Shown here in pieces: positions 8,838 to 17,509 of a DNA stretch of 64,000 nt; position 1 is the stretch's first letter, and the number at the start of each line of letters is the position of its first letter. Source of the stretch: Methanomassiliicoccaceae archaeon UBA72. Lineage in GTDB: Archaea > Thermoplasmatota > Thermoplasmata > Methanomassiliicoccales > Methanomethylophilaceae. The notes below the pieces were generated by a model. The model ran no database searches. It saw only the letters and a program-made list of their open reading frames with translations, and was not told where the DNA came from. The position numbers were made by a program, and so were the translations under genes. The stretch lies in NCBI GenBank assembly GCA_002509405.1, contig DAVO01000030.1, positions 1 through 64,000 of the forward strand, in the 5' to 3' direction.

Positions 8838-10159
8838 ATGGACACCTCCGGTCTCACGGCGTCGAAGTTCTTCTCCCATTCCTCCGCGGCCGAGAACAGG
8901 ACTCCCTCGTCCCAGTGGTTTGCCACGAACTGCATGCCGATGGGCATCCCGTCCCTGTCGTAACCGCAAGGCATAGATGCATGCGGCATGCCCGCGATGT
9001 TCGGCGGACCGGTGAGTATGTCCGCTTTGTAGGATTCGACCGGGGTCATTTTCGAGATGTCCGTGAACTTGGGGGAAACGAAAGGCATGGTGGGTGTGAG
9101 GACGGCGTCGCATCCGCTCAGCACGGAGCGGTATTCTTCGATTATAGACTGGCGCACCCTACGGGCCTTGGAGTAGTAGCGGTCCCTGAACCCGACCATT
9201 CGGGTGAAGGTGCCGAGCAGGATCCTGCGCTTGGTCTCTTCGCCGAAATACTGTGAACGGAAAGATGTGAAATAATCGTCGAACTTCAGCGAAAGGTCGC
9301 CGTCCTGATGTCCGTACCTCATCCCGCAGTAACGTGCCAGGTTGGTCGACGCTTCGGATGTCGCGATCACATAGTATGCGGGAATGGCGTATCTGAGGGA
9401 CGGCATCTCCACCTTCTCCACGTCAACACCCATGCTCTTCAGGGCCTCCAGACCGTCTTTGAACGCCTTCTTGACGTCTTCGGAGACCCCCTCGGTTGCG
9501 TCACCGGGCACTGCTACGGATTTCAGTTTCCTGCGGGCGCCGATGGCAGGTTGCACGCAGGAGGTAGGGTCCCTAGGGTCCGCGCCGGCCATTATCTCGA
9601 CGTATTTCCCCAGGTCGGATGCGTTAGATGATATGATACCTATCTTGTCCAGGGAGTTCCCGTAGTCAAGAAGGCCGTACCTGGAGACCCTCCCGTAGGT
9701 GGGCACGACGCCGTACACCCCGCAGAAGCTCGCGGGACAGCAGATGGAGCCGCCTGTGGAAACACCAATGGCCACGTGCCCCTCCATGACGGCCGCCGCG
9801 CATGCGGCGCCGCCCGACGAACCTCCGCAGGAACGTTCGAGGTCGTAGGGGTTTCTGGGAACGCCGAACGCCGAGTTCGTGGAGAACGTTCCGAATCCGA
9901 ATTCGTCCATGTTGGTCTTGCCAACCAGGAGGCCGCCGGCCTCTCTCATCTTGGCTATGGACGTTGCGTCGAACGGGGGACGGTAGCCTTCGAGTATCCT
10001 GGATCCGGAGCAGGTCTCCATATCCTTGGAGGTCAGGTTGTCCTTGGCGGAAAAAAGGAATTTCGCATCGCCGGCATCGGTCTCGGACGTAACGGTCCTG
10101 AACATACGATACTTTTCATTGATTTTTGAAAGCGAAGACAATACAGAGCTATGGCTCAT
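8834..10159 (-). CDS. gatA: Asp/Glu-tRNA amidotransferase subunit A (amidase)
   Basis: 441 aa. A glutaminase of the amidase-signature family. The Ser-cisSer-Lys triad is visible: Lys in FSAKDN (~39), the Ser of GGSSGGAA (~115) and the nucleophile region in STGGSI (~138), followed by PTYGRVSRYGLL. It lacks some N-terminal sequence compared with bacterial GatA (about 480 aa). It overlaps gatC upstream and gatB downstream by 4 nt each, so the three subunits are translationally coupled. Confidence 0.95.
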   Translation of the reverse strand: MSHSSVLSSLSKINEKYRMFRTVTSETDAGDAKFLFSAKDNLTSKDMETCSGSRILEGYRPPFDATSIAKMREAGGLLVGKTNMDEFGFGTFSTNSAFGVPRNPYDLERSCGGSSGGAACAAAVMEGHVAIGVSTGGSICCPASFCGVYGVVPTYGRVSRYGLLDYGNSLDKIGIISSNASDLGKYVEIMAGADPRDPTSCVQPAIGARRKLKSVAVPGDATEGVSEDVKKAFKDGLEALKSMGVDVEKVEMPSLRYAIPAYYVIATSEASTNLARYCGMRYGHQDGDLSLKFDDYFTSFRSQYFGEETKRRILLGTFTRMVGFRDRYYSKARRVRQSIIEEYRSVLSGCDAVLTPTMPFVSPKFTDISKMTPVESYKADILTGPPNIAGMPHASMPCGYDRDGMPIGMQFVANHWDEGVLFSAAEEWEKNFDAVRPEVSI

Positions 10160-10428
10160 AGCAGTCTGGGCCCCCTCACGTAGTTGTCGTATGTATCCAT
10201 GCCCTGAAGCAAGGCGTCGGGTTCCAGCTCCATATAGGGTTCGTCGTCCCTCAGGACGTCGGCGACTCCGATGGGGTCGATACCGAAGCCCTCGCAGTCG
10301 GGGGCCTCGTCGAGCATAGCAAAATAACCCAGGATGTCGCCCAGGTCCCTGCTGAATATCTCGAGCTCTTCTTCAGTAAGTTTCAGGTGAGCGCTGCGGG
10401 CGACTTTCTCCACGGTTTCCCTATCCAT
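10156..10428 (-). CDS. gatC: Asp/Glu-tRNA amidotransferase subunit C
   Basis: 90 aa. GatC wraps around GatA and stabilises the GatA-GatB contact. The start MDRETVEKVARSAHLKLTEE and the central DLGDILGYFAMLDE are typical, as is the C-terminal RDDEP motif. It is first in gatC-gatA-gatB and overlaps gatA by 4 nt. Confidence 0.92.
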   Translation of the reverse strand: MDRETVEKVARSAHLKLTEEELEIFSRDLGDILGYFAMLDEAPDCEGFGIDPIGVADVLRDDEPYMELEPDALLQGMDTYDNYVRGPRLL

Positions 10429-10485
10429 TGCCGGTCAGCCCTCCGAACGCTCAAATCTGTTATAACCTTTATCGGGGGAAAGATG

Positions 10486-11022
10486 TCATTTCCTGGTCTT
10501 GCCAATCAGGATTATCGAGTTCAATGTGGCGGCACAGTCTTCGAAGGCGAACTTCCTACCTATCTTTTTGAGAAGTTCCTCCATATCGATACCGTATCCG
10601 CTGATCGAGTCCGTCCTCTGCAACGGGTATCTGCAAGCCCCGCCAGGATAAGTGCAGACTCCGCAGTAACGGCAGCCGCCGTCGCTGAGGACCTTGACCG
10701 GAGCGGATGGCCTTATCATGTCGGCCGCCCTCCTCGAAGAGTCTCCTAGATCGTCCTTGGCACGTTTCATATCCTTGGCGTTCTTGGGGTCGAGGACATA
10801 TCTCTTGATGACCAGAAACGCCTCGTGATAGGAATTCAGGGTCTCGGCGCATTCCTCCAACGTGCCCACTCCCGGCGGGCATCCCCAGTTTGTTCCGTAT
10901 TCCTTGCAATCGTTCTTTTCGCAAAGGGCTCTGTAATCCTTCGCTTTCGGAGAGACCACGGGGACCTCTATCTCAATTACCTCGAAGCCCTCTTCTCTAA
11001 GCCTGTCCTCGAACCCGTACAT
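10486..11022 (-). CDS. DUF2284 Cys-rich metal-binding protein
   Basis: 178 aa from the ATG at 11022; the frame is open to an ATG at 11088, but CGATATATCG and a TTTAAAT-like element fall inside that extension and GGGTG precedes the inner start, so I prefer the shorter form. Cys motifs: CEKNDCKEYGTNWGCPP near the N-terminus, and CRYCGVCTYPGGACRYP in the second half, which probably bind a metal or Fe-S cluster. The function of DUF2284 is unknown. It is divergent from the TPR gene. Confidence 0.8.
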   Translation of the reverse strand: MYGFEDRLREEGFEVIEIEVPVVSPKAKDYRALCEKNDCKEYGTNWGCPPGVGTLEECAETLNSYHEAFLVIKRYVLDPKNAKDMKRAKDDLGDSSRRAADMIRPSAPVKVLSDGGCRYCGVCTYPGGACRYPLQRTDSISGYGIDMEELLKKIGRKFAFEDCAATLNSIILIGKTRK

Positions 11023-11120
11023 CGTACACCCATTACCGTATCCCACAATGCCGATATATCGGTTACTGGTACCCTGAGGGTTAAACATTTAAGCAAAGTG
11101 TCCGCTTACCGTATGATAAC

Positions 11121-11654
11121 ATGGCAGACGCTACTGCAGAGAAGAAGATCGCCGCCGCGATGAAGCTGATGGACGACGGCGATTTCAAGAAGGCATACCC
11201 ACAATTCAAAAAGCTGACCGAGGAGTTCCCCGACGATGCCGAGTGCTGGTACGCCCGCGCTGAGTGCGGTAACTACGCTTCCGGAATGTTCGGTGCGAAG
11301 ATAAAGCCGGAAGAGATTGCCATTGCATACGAGAAGGCCTGCGAGCTGGACCCGGAGAACGTGGACTACTACCAGTCTTACGGGCTTTTCTGCATATCCG
11401 TCAACAAGTTCGACGATGCCGAGAAGCTATACAACGAGGCCGCCGAGATGGACGAATCCAGGGCTCCCTCCCTTTACTCCGAGTTTGCAATCGAGTATTA
11501 CAACATCATCATGGCCAACTACGGAGAGATACCCGAGGACCCCAAGGCCGCCGAGGCGGTCAACAAGGCCCTGGCGCCTTACAAGAAAAAAGCCCTGGCA
11601 TACATGCTCAAGGCTCTGGAGATGTCTCCCGAGGAAGCCAAGTCGCTTCTGTGA
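11121..11654 (+). CDS. TPR-repeat protein of unknown role
   Basis: 177 aa, acidic and soluble. Two to three tetratricopeptide units are visible (AMKLMDDGDFKKAYPQFKKL; then AYEKACELDPENVDYYQSYG; then AEKLYNEAAEMDESRAPSLY), followed by a longer helical C-terminus. TPRs bind protein partners; none is suggested by the context. It starts with the first good ATG after the divergent intergenic gap. No signal peptide or membrane segment. Confidence 0.8.
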   Translation: MADATAEKKIAAAMKLMDDGDFKKAYPQFKKLTEEFPDDAECWYARAECGNYASGMFGAKIKPEEIAIAYEKACELDPENVDYYQSYGLFCISVNKFDDAEKLYNEAAEMDESRAPSLYSEFAIEYYNIIMANYGEIPEDPKAAEAVNKALAPYKKKALAYMLKALEMSPEEAKSLL

Positions 11655-11860
11655 GACGATCCTGGCATATTTCTTTGGCCCCGATACGCGAATGCGGCAT
11701 AGAGGGGCATTTTTATTTTCCAAACAGTCTCCCGGTGCTTTTTCCGAAGGCGGTCGCAGTACCAGTACGGTTTGGCGTCGGAGGTAGGTTTTAAGAGTAT
11801 AACGCAAAAACAAGATAGCCGGCGCAACGTGCCTCGTGTGAAAGAAAATGTAAAAGATGG
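11655..11860. other. intergenic gap with a T-rich run, no gene seen
   Basis: About 200 nt between the TPR gene and the leftward tRNA. GCATTTTTATTTTCC near 11708 could end the TPR transcript. The short ORFs are implausible. Confidence 0.35.
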
Positions 11861-11935
11861 TAGCGAGGGATCGATTTGAACGATCGGTCTCCGGGTTATG
11901 AGCCCGACGGGATATCCTGGCTACCCTACCTCGCT
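11861..11935 (-). tRNA. initiator tRNA-Met (CAT)
   Basis: Cloverleaf on the minus strand: acceptor AGCGAGG/CCTCGCT, anticodon loop CTCATAA, T loop TTCAAAT flanked by GATC/GATC pairing, discriminator A. It shows two marks of archaeal initiators: an A1-U72 end pair and three stacked G-C pairs in the anticodon stem (GGG/CCC beside the loop). No intron. 3' CCA is not encoded. Confidence 0.93.
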
Positions 11936-11961
11936 ATACGTCGCTCTATCAGTACTCCGTA

Positions 11962-11971
11962 TTTATCTTTT
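11962..11971 (-). promoter_or_regulatory. TATA box for the initiator tRNA gene
   Basis: Read on the minus strand, AAAAGATAAA lies 27-36 nt before the tRNA 5' end, the normal spacing for an archaeal stable-RNA promoter. Confidence 0.55.
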
Positions 11972-11998
11972 ATGATGTAACGGGACTTAAGCAAACCC

Positions 11999-12331
11999 TC
12001 ATAGGAATTTTTTCAAAAACATTAAGTCCTGCAGGTTGCCCTTGATCCTGATCTTCTTGGTGATATATGCCTTCATAGGCCTCAGTTCGCCGTCGATCAT
12101 AGCCTGGAGGCTCTCGGGGGTGGAGATAACGGTGATATCCGAATCGGGTATCGCCTCGGTCCTGAAGTCATCGATCCTGGAGTCATGGAGCCTCATCCCG
12201 TACGATTCTGTCCCAAGGTCGATGGTGAAGGTCTTGCTGAGGTGAGCCAGTTCATTTCTGAGCTTCTCGTCTACTTCGGTTTTTATGTTGAACTTGTCCA
12301 CCATGCCCCTTATCTGTTCTTCTAGGCTCAT
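11999..12331 (-). CDS. SCP2-like sterol-carrier-fold protein
   Basis: 110 aa. The middle and C-terminus fit the SCP2 lipid-binding fold: a beta-strand pair (TFTIDLGTESYGMRL), then DITVISTPESLQAMIDGELR and PMKAYITKKIRIKGNLQDL. Such small SCP2 proteins occur widely in archaea, where the ligand is unknown. It lies 4 nt downstream of rnhB on the same strand. Confidence 0.75.
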   Translation of the reverse strand: MSLEEQIRGMVDKFNIKTEVDEKLRNELAHLSKTFTIDLGTESYGMRLHDSRIDDFRTEAIPDSDITVISTPESLQAMIDGELRPMKAYITKKIRIKGNLQDLMFLKKFL

Positions 12332-12335
12332 TTTA

Positions 12336-12980
12336 TCACCAATCGCTTATCTTAGTGTTCGCTGCGAGGGACATGCAGTGTCTTACAGGCTCCCAGGAAC
12401 ACCTAGTGTGCTTCGGGGCACGTCCGTTTTCTTTTATCCACTTTTCTATGAAATCCATTGTTACCCGGTCGCTAGGATAGCCGCTCCCTATGTCGATACC
12501 GAATTCTTCGGATATCTCTGCGATACGGCGGTCCCTGGTGACCTTCGCAACTATGGATGCCGCAGAGACGACCGGATATCGGTCGTCGGCCCGGTGTTCG
12601 GCGATGACCTTGCATTTGCCGCCGCACCTTGCGGTCATGGATCCCGAGAAACCCCTCTCGTTAACGTCGGGACAGTCGGCGAACACGGTCTCGGCGGACA
12701 GTTTATCGAACGCCTCCGCGAACATGCCCAGTTCTATATCGTTTAGAGAGATGCTCTTTCTGAGACGATCTATCTCCGAGGCCGGCATCTCGATGACGCA
12801 TGCGTCGTAGCTGGCCATTATCTCGGCGTACAGGGTATCTCTTCTCTTCGGGGTAAGCTTCTTCGAATCCTTGACGCCCATGGATATCAACCCCTCGTCC
12901 CCGTCCGTACGGACGATTCCTACGACGAGCGGTCCCATGATCGAACCCCTGCCCGCCTCGTCGATACCGCAGTATATCAT
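12336..12980 (-). CDS. rnhB: ribonuclease HII
   Basis: 214 aa. It cuts RNA in RNA-DNA hybrids and at single ribonucleotides in DNA. Catalytic residues are visible: DEAGRG (Asp7, Glu8), the middle Asp in VFADCPDVN and a last acidic site after SAASIVAKVTRD. Start MIYCGIDEAGRG is typical. It is divergent from mptA. Confidence 0.95.
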   Translation of the reverse strand: MIYCGIDEAGRGSIMGPLVVGIVRTDGDEGLISMGVKDSKKLTPKRRDTLYAEIMASYDACVIEMPASEIDRLRKSISLNDIELGMFAEAFDKLSAETVFADCPDVNERGFSGSMTARCGGKCKVIAEHRADDRYPVVSAASIVAKVTRDRRIAEISEEFGIDIGSGYPSDRVTMDFIEKWIKENGRAPKHTRCSWEPVRHCMSLAANTKISDW

Positions 12981-13010
12981 CAGATCACCAACATACCAGA
13001 AAAAAAGTAA

Positions 13011-13021
13011 CCATATATAAT
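13011..13021 (+). promoter_or_regulatory. TATA box for mptA
   Basis: The run ACCATATATAATTT lies about 30-40 nt before the mptA ATG at 13052 in the divergent rnhB/mptA gap. Confidence 0.5.
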
Positions 13022-13051
13022 TTAAGTGAAGTCGTTCCTACAGAACAGAAT

Positions 13052-13936
13052 ATGAATTTAAAGTGTGATGTCCAGTACGGAAAGGCCGACATGGGCTTCA
13101 GGTTGACCCGAGTGGGGGTGACCGGTGTCAGAAAACCCATAATCGTCAAGAGGAAAGGGGTAAACAACGAGCTCAACAGGGCCCTGAACTGCAGCATCGA
13201 TATTTTTGTCGACCTTCCCGCGGAGCAGAAAGGCTCCCACATGTCAAGGAACGTCGCGGTACTGACCGATATCGTCCTCGAAAGCATATCCAAGCCGGTT
13301 GCTGGCCTGGAGACGGTGGCCGCCGACATGTGCAAAAGACTGCTGGTGCACCATGAGTATGCCCAGGTGACGGGGGTCTATATCACGACCAATTACTTCA
13401 AGCCCAGCTTAACCCCCAACGGAAGGGAGACCTATGAGGTCTACAAACTGATAGCAAAGGCCACCGCAGTACGCGGCCAGAGTGTGCGCAAGACAATAGG
13501 TGCCGAAGTCATCGGAATGACGGCCTGTCCATGCGCCCAGCAGACGGTGACCGAGATCATGGAATGCAGAGGCGGAAACCCTGTGATTTCCCACAACCAG
13601 AGGAACATATGCACTGTCACCGTGACCACCGGCGAGGATGAAGAGGTCGAGGCTGACACATTGATCGACCTGGTGGAGGCGTCGTTCTCGTCGCCGACGT
13701 ACGAGCTTCTGAAGAGAGAAGACGAAGGGATGGTGGTCATAAACGCCCATAATAATCCCAAGTTCGTCGAAGACGTGGTAAGAGGGGTGCTGAAAAGAAT
13801 CGTGGAGAGTTATCCGGACCTTTCTGACGACGCAGAGATCATGGTCAGGAGCGAATCCGAGGAATCGATCCACAAGCACAACGCATTCGCCCAGAGGGAA
13901 GCCACGATGAGCGAGCTGAAAGAAGAGGCCGAGTGA
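13052..13936 (+). CDS. mptA: GTP cyclohydrolase MptA (FolE2-type)
   Basis: 294 aa. Fe(II)-dependent enzyme that opens methanopterin synthesis by turning GTP into 7,8-dihydroneopterin 2',3'-cyclic phosphate. Seen: GFRLTRVGVTGVRKPI at the N-terminus, HMSRNVAVL (~70), the metal/catalytic segment EVIGMTACPCAQQTVTEIM (~148-166), and the C-terminal HKHNAFAQREATMSEL. Tetrahydromethanopterin is the C1 carrier of methanogens, though Methanomassiliicoccales lack most of the methyl branch, so the pterin may serve biosynthesis here. Confidence 0.93.
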   Translation: MNLKCDVQYGKADMGFRLTRVGVTGVRKPIIVKRKGVNNELNRALNCSIDIFVDLPAEQKGSHMSRNVAVLTDIVLESISKPVAGLETVAADMCKRLLVHHEYAQVTGVYITTNYFKPSLTPNGRETYEVYKLIAKATAVRGQSVRKTIGAEVIGMTACPCAQQTVTEIMECRGGNPVISHNQRNICTVTVTTGEDEEVEADTLIDLVEASFSSPTYELLKREDEGMVVINAHNNPKFVEDVVRGVLKRIVESYPDLSDDAEIMVRSESEESIHKHNAFAQREATMSELKEEAE

Positions 13937-13937
13937 T

Positions 13938-14708
13938 TCACTCGGTCGTTTCTTCTATCGGTTCAAGCTTCTTTTCGAGTATGGAGATGTCGCAGACGTA
14001 TATGTCGTCGGGCCTCTCCAGGTCGTCCAGGCATCCGACCCAGTAGACCACCACGCCGGGTCCGAATATCTGAGTGTACGGTATGAGCTGCTTGCGCGCG
14101 TTGAACCGGAACTCGATGTTGTCTCCGAAAGAGGCTTTGCTCTCGATCCAGTAGATCTTCTTGCCCTCGTACATCATCGGTTTGTCAAGAAGGCTGTCCG
14201 GAGTCTTCTCGAACTCTCCGCGCAGTTCGTTCTCGGTCCTGTACCCGATGCCCTGGCCGTTCAGCCAGTTCTGCAAAAGGCTCTCTCCCCATTCACCTCG
14301 CTCCTTCTGTTTCTGGGTGCCGTAAGGGGAGTAGATAAGGTCGTTCTCCGTGACCTCCCTGAGCTCGTCGGCGGTCTCCTTGCTCTCTAGCGAGTCAGGG
14401 TCCCTGACGAACTCCCAGAATTGCTTCTTGGAAGCCCCGTCCTCCTGGAAGATCATCATGGCCGTGAGGATCGGAGGGAAGCGGTTCCTTTCGGAGATTT
14501 CCATGAGGGTCTTACCTTTCTTCCAGTCCTTGAGCATGAACTTCGCGTTCTTTTTTACAACATAGAAACGTTTCTTTACGTCCCTGGAAGTCTTCTGCGT
14601 GAACAGAGATTCGAGCATCCTTCGGTCGTATCCCTCGGACTCGAACGTCTTGACGTCTGCGGCGGTCTTCAGGCCGTTGTAAATCCTCTTGTATTCGGCG
14701 TAGTCCAT
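13938..14708 (-). CDS. CDIN1/C15orf41-like TPD nuclease
   Basis: 256 aa. The C-terminal half matches the PD-(D/E)XK fold found in the human CDAN1-interacting protein CDIN1 and archaeal relatives. TPD lies at 169-171, followed by YWIESKASFGD with Glu189 and Lys191, then QIFGPGVVVYWVG. The N-terminal half is helical, with an HTH-like piece at ~66-86 (TLMEISERNRFPPILTAMMI). The ATG at 14708 is chosen; the frame stays open another 105 codons, but that is the reverse strand of the flavoprotein gene. It lies 5 nt downstream of that gene. Nuclease activity is inferred from motif only. Confidence 0.82.
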   Translation of the reverse strand: MDYAEYKRIYNGLKTAADVKTFESEGYDRRMLESLFTQKTSRDVKKRFYVVKKNAKFMLKDWKKGKTLMEISERNRFPPILTAMMIFQEDGASKKQFWEFVRDPDSLESKETADELREVTENDLIYSPYGTQKQKERGEWGESLLQNWLNGQGIGYRTENELRGEFEKTPDSLLDKPMMYEGKKIYWIESKASFGDNIEFRFNARKQLIPYTQIFGPGVVVYWVGCLDDLERPDDIYVCDISILEKKLEPIEETTE

Positions 14709-14713
14709 CTTAA

Positions 14714-16063
14714 TCAGCCGCTGAGTTTGCGTACTAGGTCCTCTGCTGCCGCGAGCACGACGTCTCTCACCATGGAGGTCGGCGGACAGTAGGCGTTCTC
14801 TGCCGTGGAAAGGAAGTCCTCGGCGGTGGTTCCGAAAAGGACAGCCGAAGTTAGCCAGTTGATGCGGCCCGTTGCGTCCTCGCCTGCAAGTATCTGCGCC
14901 CCGACGATCCTGTGGGAGCTTCTGTCGGCGGATATCTTGACTATGAGGGGTTTTCCTCCGGGAGAATATCTGGCTCTTGTTAGTCCTTCTGCCTTTCCCT
15001 CTGCGGCGGATATTCCGTACCACGAGGCCAGGCCCTGCGAGAGCCCCGTGCCGGCGATCTGTATGTCGCCGATGACGCTAACCCAGGGGCTGGCGGTCGC
15101 TCCGAAGACGGCGCAGTCACCTGCGGCGTTCCTTCCGGCGATGTCTCCCTCCTTCACAGCGGAAGATCCCAACTGACTCATCGTAGGCCCGGGCATCGCC
15201 GCGGACTGGCACTGTATAAGGTCGCCTGCGAGGAATATGTCTTTCACCAGGCGCCCCTTCCTGTACGGCTGCAGAGTGGGCGAGACGGCAACGGCACCAA
15301 GCTGGCCGATGTCGAGGCCCAGCTCCTTCGGTATGTCGAGGTTGGCACGCACTCCCGTGGCGAATATCACCATGCCGCAGGGATATTCCTTGCCCGCGGC
15401 CCTGACGCCGGTCACCTCATCGTCTCCGAGGACCGCTTCGACAGGCGCCTTGAGAATTATCTTGACGCCCATATCTTCAAGGTGCTTCTGGACGGGCGCT
15501 GCCATGTCGGCATCGGCTATGCGGGGGATCACCTGGTCCATCATCTCTATGACGGTAACGTCTTTCCCCGAATTCCGCAGGGCGACGGCCATCTCCAATC
15601 CGATGACCCCTGCGCCGGCGATGACGACTTTATCGGTCCCCTTCATGCAGGCCTCTATGTCCTTCCCGTCCCTGATGGTCCTTACTGTGAAAACTCCCTT
15701 GAGGCCCACTCCCTGAATGGGCGGGACGAAGACCTTTCCGCCGGTGGCGATGACCAAAGAGTCGTATGTGTACTTCTTTCCGCCAGCCGTGACGGTCTTC
15801 GCATCGGCATCGACGGATTCCACCTTTGTTCGGGTAAGGACTTCAATGTTCTTTTTTTCCGAATAATACGCCGTATCGTGCATGACGATGTGGTCCCAGC
15901 TGTTCTTCCCTTCGAGGACCCAGGGTATGGCGCAAGGTGAATATGCGATATCCTCGTCCTCGGTGATCACCGTAATCTCAGAAGTGGGATCAAATTTTCT
16001 GGCCGAGGATGCCGAAGTCATGCCGGCGGCCCCCGAGCCTATGATTATTATTTTTTTAGCCAT
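14714..16063 (-). CDS. FAD/NAD(P)-dependent disulfide oxidoreductase (CoA-disulfide reductase / NADH oxidase family)
   Basis: 449 aa. N-terminal FAD-binding GxGxxG (IIIIGSGAAGMTSA, 5-18); a single redox Cys44 in YSPCAIPWVLEG, the place used by CoA-disulfide reductases and NADH oxidases; a second Rossmann motif VVIAGAGVIGLEMA for NAD(P)H (~146-159); the FAD segment IFLAGDLIQ; and a C-terminal dimerisation domain. Likely reaction: NAD(P)H-driven reduction of a disulfide, persulfide or O2; the exact substrate is uncertain. It is upstream of the CDIN1-like gene on the same strand. Confidence 0.88.
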   Translation of the reverse strand: MAKKIIIIGSGAAGMTSASSARKFDPTSEITVITEDEDIAYSPCAIPWVLEGKNSWDHIVMHDTAYYSEKKNIEVLTRTKVESVDADAKTVTAGGKKYTYDSLVIATGGKVFVPPIQGVGLKGVFTVRTIRDGKDIEACMKGTDKVVIAGAGVIGLEMAVALRNSGKDVTVIEMMDQVIPRIADADMAAPVQKHLEDMGVKIILKAPVEAVLGDDEVTGVRAAGKEYPCGMVIFATGVRANLDIPKELGLDIGQLGAVAVSPTLQPYRKGRLVKDIFLAGDLIQCQSAAMPGPTMSQLGSSAVKEGDIAGRNAAGDCAVFGATASPWVSVIGDIQIAGTGLSQGLASWYGISAAEGKAEGLTRARYSPGGKPLIVKISADRSSHRIVGAQILAGEDATGRINWLTSAVLFGTTAEDFLSTAENAYCPPTSMVRDVVLAAAEDLVRKLSG

Positions 16064-16181
16064 GTGGCTTACCGGACGGGGGATTAATATCGACCGATAT
16101 TAACGTTTCCTGACCCCAAGGGTTCCGCTATGGTTCACTGGCATAGAAAACGATATTACCGCGAGACGCGGTCGTAGCTTC

Positions 16182-16433
16182 ATGGCCGTAGACGTCGGGC
16201 ACGACGAGGAAAAGTGCGTATTCAAGGTGTACGTGGACGGCGAAGAGGCCGGATACCTTTCATACGATATGGAATCTGGCACATTGGATATTGAGCACAC
16301 GGTCGTGGACCCCCTCTTCAGGGGCCGGGGGCTGGGCAGGGTGTTGGTAGAGGCCGCCATAGAATATGCCGGCTGCAAGAGGATCGAGGTCCGTCCTTTC
16401 TGCTCCTACGCGAGAGCCATTATAAAGAAGTGA
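16182..16433 (+). CDS. small GNAT-family acetyltransferase (YjdJ-like)
   Basis: 83 aa, the short single-domain form of GNAT. It has YLSYDMESGTLDIEHTVVD, then the acetyl-CoA loop FRGRGLGRVLVEAAIEYA and RPFCSYARAIIKK. The substrate is unknown. It lies divergent from the flavoprotein gene. Confidence 0.85.
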   Translation: MAVDVGHDEEKCVFKVYVDGEEAGYLSYDMESGTLDIEHTVVDPLFRGRGLGRVLVEAAIEYAGCKRIEVRPFCSYARAIIKK

Positions 16434-16515
16434 TCCGTGCGGACCCCGGGCCCGCATTCGGGGGCATCCGCAACCAGGAAAGAATATAACGCAGACTGCG
16501 ATTGGTCGTCTGGAT

Positions 16516-17505
16516 ATGAAGGAAAGGAACCCGTCGGAACCGGAGGCGGTTTGGAAGGAGAAAGACGTCTCGTCAGGCAGGACAGTCGATGCCATGGTGG
16601 CCATCATGCGGACAAGCGGATGCCGCTGGGCAAAGGCAGGGGGATGTACCATGTGCGGATACAGGGAGGCATCTCTGCCTCAGACAACCGAGTCTGACCT
16701 GATGTCCCAGGTGGACCGCGTCATGGAGAGGTACAAAGGCGAGCCCTTCGTGAAGTTCTACACTTCCGGAAGTTTCCTCGACGTCGGAGAAATACCGGTA
16801 AGCGTCAGGGACAGGATATTCGATGAGTTCTCCGAGTGTGAAAGGATACTGGTCGAGAGCCGTCCCGAGTTCGTAACCGAAGAGACAATCGCATCTCTCC
16901 CGAAGACTGCCACTGTGGCTCTGGGACTTGAGAGTTCGGATCCGGAGGTCCTCCGCAGATCGATCCACAAGGGATTTTCTCCGGCCGACAGCAAGAGGGC
17001 GGGAACCGCCATCCGGGACGCGGGCCTCTCAGTGAGGACCTACCTGCTTCTGAAGCCGATATACCTGACAGAAGGCCAGGCGATAGAGGACTCGGTGCGC
17101 TCAGCGCTGTTCGCAGACCCCTATTCAGCCGAGATATCCATAAATCCGCTTAACGTCCAGTTCGGCACCCAGACCGAAAGGCTGTGGAAGCGCGGGGAAT
17201 TCAGACCGCCGTGGATCTGGTCCCTCATCGAGGTTTTCAGACGTCTGTCCGGTAACGTAAGTGCCAGATTGATGTCTTCACCCTCGGGCGGAGGCTCCCA
17301 GAGGGGCGTTCACAACTGCGGCGAATGCGACCGCAGGGCGTTGGACGCGGTGGAGAAGTTCTCGTTCTCACAGGACGCGAAGGACCTGGACGTAAGCTGC
17401 ACATGCGTCGAAAAATGGAAAGACTATCTCAGGGCCGAGAAGATGCTGGGGACATCGGCCGACCTCGAAAGAGGAATAATTAACGACCTGGCACTTAGGA
17501 TATGA
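16516..17505 (+). CDS. raSEA: archaeosine biosynthesis radical SAM protein RaSEA
   Basis: 329 aa. With ArcS it turns preQ0-lysine in tRNA position 15 into archaeosine. The radical-SAM Cys set is unusual, as known for this family: Cys36, Cys44 and Cys47 (CRWAKAGGCTMCGY, C-x7-C-x2-C). FVKFYTSGSFLDVGEIP and the ESRPEFVT segment follow as in relatives, with Cys residues in the C-terminus (HNCGECDRRALD, CTC). It is followed after 4 nt by a small unknown protein in the same direction. Confidence 0.93.
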   Translation: MKERNPSEPEAVWKEKDVSSGRTVDAMVAIMRTSGCRWAKAGGCTMCGYREASLPQTTESDLMSQVDRVMERYKGEPFVKFYTSGSFLDVGEIPVSVRDRIFDEFSECERILVESRPEFVTEETIASLPKTATVALGLESSDPEVLRRSIHKGFSPADSKRAGTAIRDAGLSVRTYLLLKPIYLTEGQAIEDSVRSALFADPYSAEISINPLNVQFGTQTERLWKRGEFRPPWIWSLIEVFRRLSGNVSARLMSSPSGGGSQRGVHNCGECDRRALDAVEKFSFSQDAKDLDVSCTCVEKWKDYLRAEKMLGTSADLERGIINDLALRI

Positions 17506-17509
17506 GGAT

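Noticed and set aside
8838..9113. 92-codon N-terminal extension of gatB
   Set aside because: The extension lies inside gatA, is rich in R and H, and GatB proteins begin at MKIGLEVHV, which also has the ribosome-binding site.
14709..15023. 105-codon extension of the CDIN1-like gene
   Set aside because: It overlaps the flavoprotein gene, which is clearly coding in its own frame, and the homologous protein starts at MDYAEYKR.
16437..16697. An 86-codon frame before the archaeosine gene
   Set aside because: It overlaps RaSEA in another frame and has no coherent protein features.
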